From Carnegiea gigantea (taxonomy: Eukaryota > Streptophyta > Magnoliopsida > Caryophyllales > Cactaceae): DNA of 64,000 bases. Below the pieces are notes generated by a model. The model had not been told where the DNA came from. It was given only the letters and a program-made list of their open reading frames with translations, and ran no database searches. Shown here in pieces: positions 60,771-64,000 of this stretch. The position numbers and the translations under genes are program-made. The DNA is taken from assembly GCA_029747015.1 (NCBI GenBank), contig JAKOGI010000027.1, positions 1,754,501 through 1,818,500 on the forward strand, written 5' to 3'. How positions within the stretch are numbered: the stretch's first letter is position 1; each line of letters starts with the position of its first letter.

Positions 60771-62169
60771 GGCAAATTCAGATTGAATAAATCAGACAAT
60801 GTCTAAAATTTAGGCAAAATTTTGATGACTGTACCCGATTTTTCGGGTTGGACAAGCCTAATTTTATGTCAAAATAGGGTTCGAACAATAGAAATAGGAA
60901 AAATCTTGCATCCGCATTTAAAGTTCTGACGAAAATCTATGATAGTATTCGGCCTTTTTTGAGTTGCATAAATTCATGTAATCGGATCAAACAAAATGTT
61001 CGCATGCCTAATTTTTATTTTTTTGTTTCCTACTTTCTTCAATCCAAACAAAGGAGAGAGTTATTTCCCCTTTTTCTTTTTTTGCTGGGATTTTTCTTTA
61101 GTGCCAAAAGACCGTAAATATTATTAATACAAGTTGAGGAATACAAGTTGAGGCTCTTTAAAGGAATTTTTAGTTATTTACACAGTTAATTTAATAACAA
61201 CGTTTCACGATTTTTGCTTTTATTAGTATGGTTTCACCAAGGTTCTCATTTGATGATAGTATTTGAAGTAGTATTTAGTCATTAACTAATTTGAAAAATT
61301 ATTTACCTAAGTATTGTTTGAGCAAATCAATGTCTAGATTGGCCGCCCTAGTGTTTATAGAAAACTTATGATAATTAATAAAATTAACTATCAACATTTG
61401 GAAAAATGATAATGCATGTTTCTTTTTATATCAAAATCTCATTAATTAATTTTTTGAATAAAATCATGAGCCTTTTGGACAATTATATCTTATACTTTGG
61501 AAGTGTTGGATAATAATACTTCCAAATTTAAGCTTGGATGTCATCGTTGTTTTTGTTCTTTATATGCCAAGATCGGATTTGAAGTTATCTCAACTTGGCA
61601 CTGAAATCACATATTAAACATATACAATTGCATACACTTAAAATTTCTTACATTTCATAAGTATGCAATTGCATATCATTACTAAATTATTGTATTGCAT
61701 CGAGTCAAAACACCTTCAAATTTAGTCTTAATATATTAACAGTAAATAGAATAGTACAATGCATAGATATATCAAGTTTAAAGTTATATTTATTATCGTC
61801 GAATACTCTCAAAATATAATATATTATTATCCAAAACTCCTAAAATTATCTATGTACTTTTGTGTTAACTCGCTTATAGAGCGCTTAATATTCCTCCAAA
61901 CAATACTATTGGAACTAATAGGCTTTGTTCCCTTACACGCTCTTGCCCTTAACTCAAACGTCGTACACTAGTAGATTTTAAGCCCGTGTGTTGCTTAATG
62001 ATAAAAAACGTCTTCTTATTAGTATTTATTAATGCTTAATGATAAACAATGTCTTCTTATATACCCCATGTTGGATCTTTTAAGTTTCCTTCTATCTTTA
62101 TAAATACATCTTTAAATATACTTTTTATTGTGCATTAAATTAAATTTTATATTAATTGTTTTTTCATAA

Positions 62170-62170
<1 letters not shown>
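60771..62170. other. AT-rich intergenic region, nothing recognised
   Basis: No coding sequence, RNA gene or bounded repeat was found. The frame at 61759-61971 is AT-rich and unrecognised. Confidence 0.35.
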
Positions 62171-62203
<33 letters not shown>

Positions 62204-62214
62204 GCATATAGATA

Positions 62215-62291
<77 letters not shown>

Positions 62292-62308
62292 CACACACAC
62301 ATATACAC
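62171..62308. repeat. (CA)n/(TA)n/(GT)n compound microsatellite
   Basis: A run of CA, TA, then GT, then a long TA stretch of more than 50 bp, then CA. Reading frames across it are artefacts of the repeat. Confidence 0.97.
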
Positions 62309-62424
62309 ATACATACATACGCATGTACGAACGTAACACTCACATAGAGAGAGAAAGAGACATCAACTTTGCTTGTATCGTATTTGGTAAATAGGGATGA
62401 AGGAAGAGGGAGAAGAAAGTGCAA

Positions 62425-63665
62425 ATTATTATATACACCCGGGAGCTTATGCTCCCGGTCCATGTCAGCGCCATGTTATCATGCCATGTCGATTAATTAA
62501 TTTTTTTAAAAAAATAGTGGCAGTTTTTTCCCATGGTAACCGAATTTCTTACCCATTTCTCTGTTTTTTTTTTTTAAATCTGACAGTTTCTTGCTGTACT
62601 CCCATTATAACCGTATTTTTAATTTTTTTTTAAATTGGCAGTTTATTGCTACTTTGCCATGTTTCTCCTAAATGGGACTTATAACTTTTAGAGGTTTACG
62701 TAATTTTTTTTTTTCAAATTCTTCTAGTTATAGTTTCACTTTCTTCCAATTTTCTATCTAATTAGTACAACGAAATCCTTAGTGAATCGACTTTGAGAAC
62801 ATGCGCTAACTACTTGTTTATAAAACTAGGTTCTCATAGTGAACATTTCTTAATCCTGTAATGAACAAATTGTATTTTTTCATCAATGACTTATTTACCA
62901 AGCTCCATTTGTATGGTGAATAATAATGGGTTAGCCAATGAACAACATGAAGTATTGTAGTGAATGAAGTTGGGTGACATAATGAATATAGGTTTGTTCA
63001 TTAAACTATTAATAGCTTGTCACCATCCAGTTTAGGCTTGTTCACTTTGTTAATATATAAGTTGATAAAATAATTAGTCATTTGTTCTTCTTATTGTTGT
63101 TATTCATCTTAGTAAGAAATTAAAGTTTTAAGGTTGTTCACTATAAAATATTCAATTTAGGAAAAAAAATTATCACTGAGGTCACTCAAGATTGTTCACT
63201 AACTATAGTCGGTGTGTTAATTAACTCACTCAAGGTTGTTCACTTTAAAATATTTAGTTTAGGAAAAAAATAATATCGCTTATGTCACTCAAGATTGTTC
63301 ACTAACCAAAGAAGATGTGTTCATTAAGTCACTTAAGTTTATTCACTATAAGACATTTATTTTATTCATTGAATTACTAAGGTTGTTCATTGTGAAAATT
63401 TAATTTATTTATTATGTAGAAAGAGAAGATTATGAGGAAAGAAGCAAATGAGAGAAAAGGTGAGGGGGGTGGGTGGGAGAAGAGAGAGAACGTGAGGGGG
63501 AGGGGAGGAGAGAGAATAGGTGGGAGGAGAGAGAACGTGAGAGAGGGTGGAAGTAGATATATGTTACTGTTTTTATTTTTGATAATTTTTTAATTATATT
63601 AATGACTTGGATATATCATGCTGATGTGGTAATGAGAGTATATACTCTCATGTGTATAATATACA
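62425..63665. mobile_element. probable TIR element with terminal hairpins
   Basis: The left end carries TATACACCCGGGAGCTTATG with the small palindrome CGGGAGCTTATGCTCCCG, then CATGTCAGC. The right end read on the other strand gives TATACACATGAGAGTATATA with the palindrome TGAGAGTATATACTCTCA, then CACATCAGC and matching AT-rich sequence. So the two ends are inverted over roughly 80 bp but diverged. The interior has repeated GTTCACTA words (62830-63400) and a GGGAGAGAG-rich block (63430-63550). No transposase and no clear target duplication were found. Confidence 0.5.
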
Positions 63666-64000
63666 TATTGAGAAGAAAAAGGTTAGTTAATCTCAAGTAA
63701 CACCTAATATAATATTATGTATAAAACTTAAATACATCAATTGTTTTGGATACATTTGTCATTTTAGGATTGGATTTTTATTTATCTATTTAAATTTTTC
63801 AAAAGTTTTTGCATATTTAAGGGCTTAGTTATTGACGTAAAGCAAAATGATTACATTCTCTGTATACTAATTTAATATTTTTCGTCTTGTGAAACAATGA
63901 GAACATCTTATACTCTTTAACGGACGTTTTTGAGGAAAGTTTGCTCGTAAGAATTGGCTAGTGAATGGTGACTACAACTTGAAACTATTTCATCATTGTA

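Noticed and set aside
62156..62463. Two overlapping frames rich in Tyr, Ile, Thr and His
   Set aside because: They are translations of CA/TA microsatellite sequence.

Overview
This is nuclear DNA of a flowering plant, most likely a eudicot. The evidence is spliced genes with GT-AG introns and AT-rich intergenic DNA, organellar-targeted or metabolic genes of plant type, an intron-containing elongator tRNA-Met, Au-type SINEs, and many small non-autonomous DNA transposons (MULE, hAT and PIF/Harbinger types). No species can be named from sequence alone.

Layout. (1) 1-2230: the last coding exon of the mitochondrial complex I PSST/NDUFS7 gene on the + strand; the rest lies off the left edge. (2) 2.2-17.9 kb: gene-poor and repeat-rich. 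It holds two oppositely oriented copies of one MULE-like MITE (one with a second MITE nested in it), a tandem duplication, a GTTCAC-motif minisatellite-like tract, a decayed copy of the first exon of the downstream KH gene, and decayed LINE pieces. (3) 18106-25822, + strand: a complete six-exon, 661-residue FUBP-like gene with two KH domains and a long Gln/Tyr/Gly/Pro-rich tail. (4) 27988-34162, - strand: a nine-exon, 493-residue ferrochelatase of the plant FC1 type. (5) 35601-40637, - strand: an eight-exon, 226-residue cytosolic ribulose-phosphate 3-epimerase that needs a 5-nt microexon. (6) 42.0-44.6 kb: a TATA-led, CT-rich leader and a region of uncertain coding status. (7) 44.9-46.3 kb: an Au SINE inserted in a LINE scrap, then a tRNA-Met gene. 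(8) 47240-47605, - strand: a DUF1764 protein gene whose 5' UTR exon and promoter probably lie near 50.6 kb, with an hAT MITE between. (9) 52856-58917, - strand: a nine-exon, 204-residue PITH-domain gene. (10) 59.1-64 kb: a nearly perfect 325-bp palindrome, repeats built from GGAAAATGATTTTCC-like words, a TA microsatellite and a terminal-inverted-repeat element.

The genes are unrelated housekeeping loci and do not form a pathway or cluster: respiratory chain, RNA binding, haem synthesis, pentose phosphate/Calvin-type sugar interconversion and two poorly characterised conserved proteins. All exon models were built by hand from splice-site phase. Every internal junction keeps frame and each total is a multiple of three, but none is supported by transcript data. 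I found no convincing previously undescribed multi-gene system. The most notable points are the 5-nt microexon, the nested MITE with a paralogous empty site, the KH-exon pseudocopy and the recent palindrome upstream of the PITH gene.
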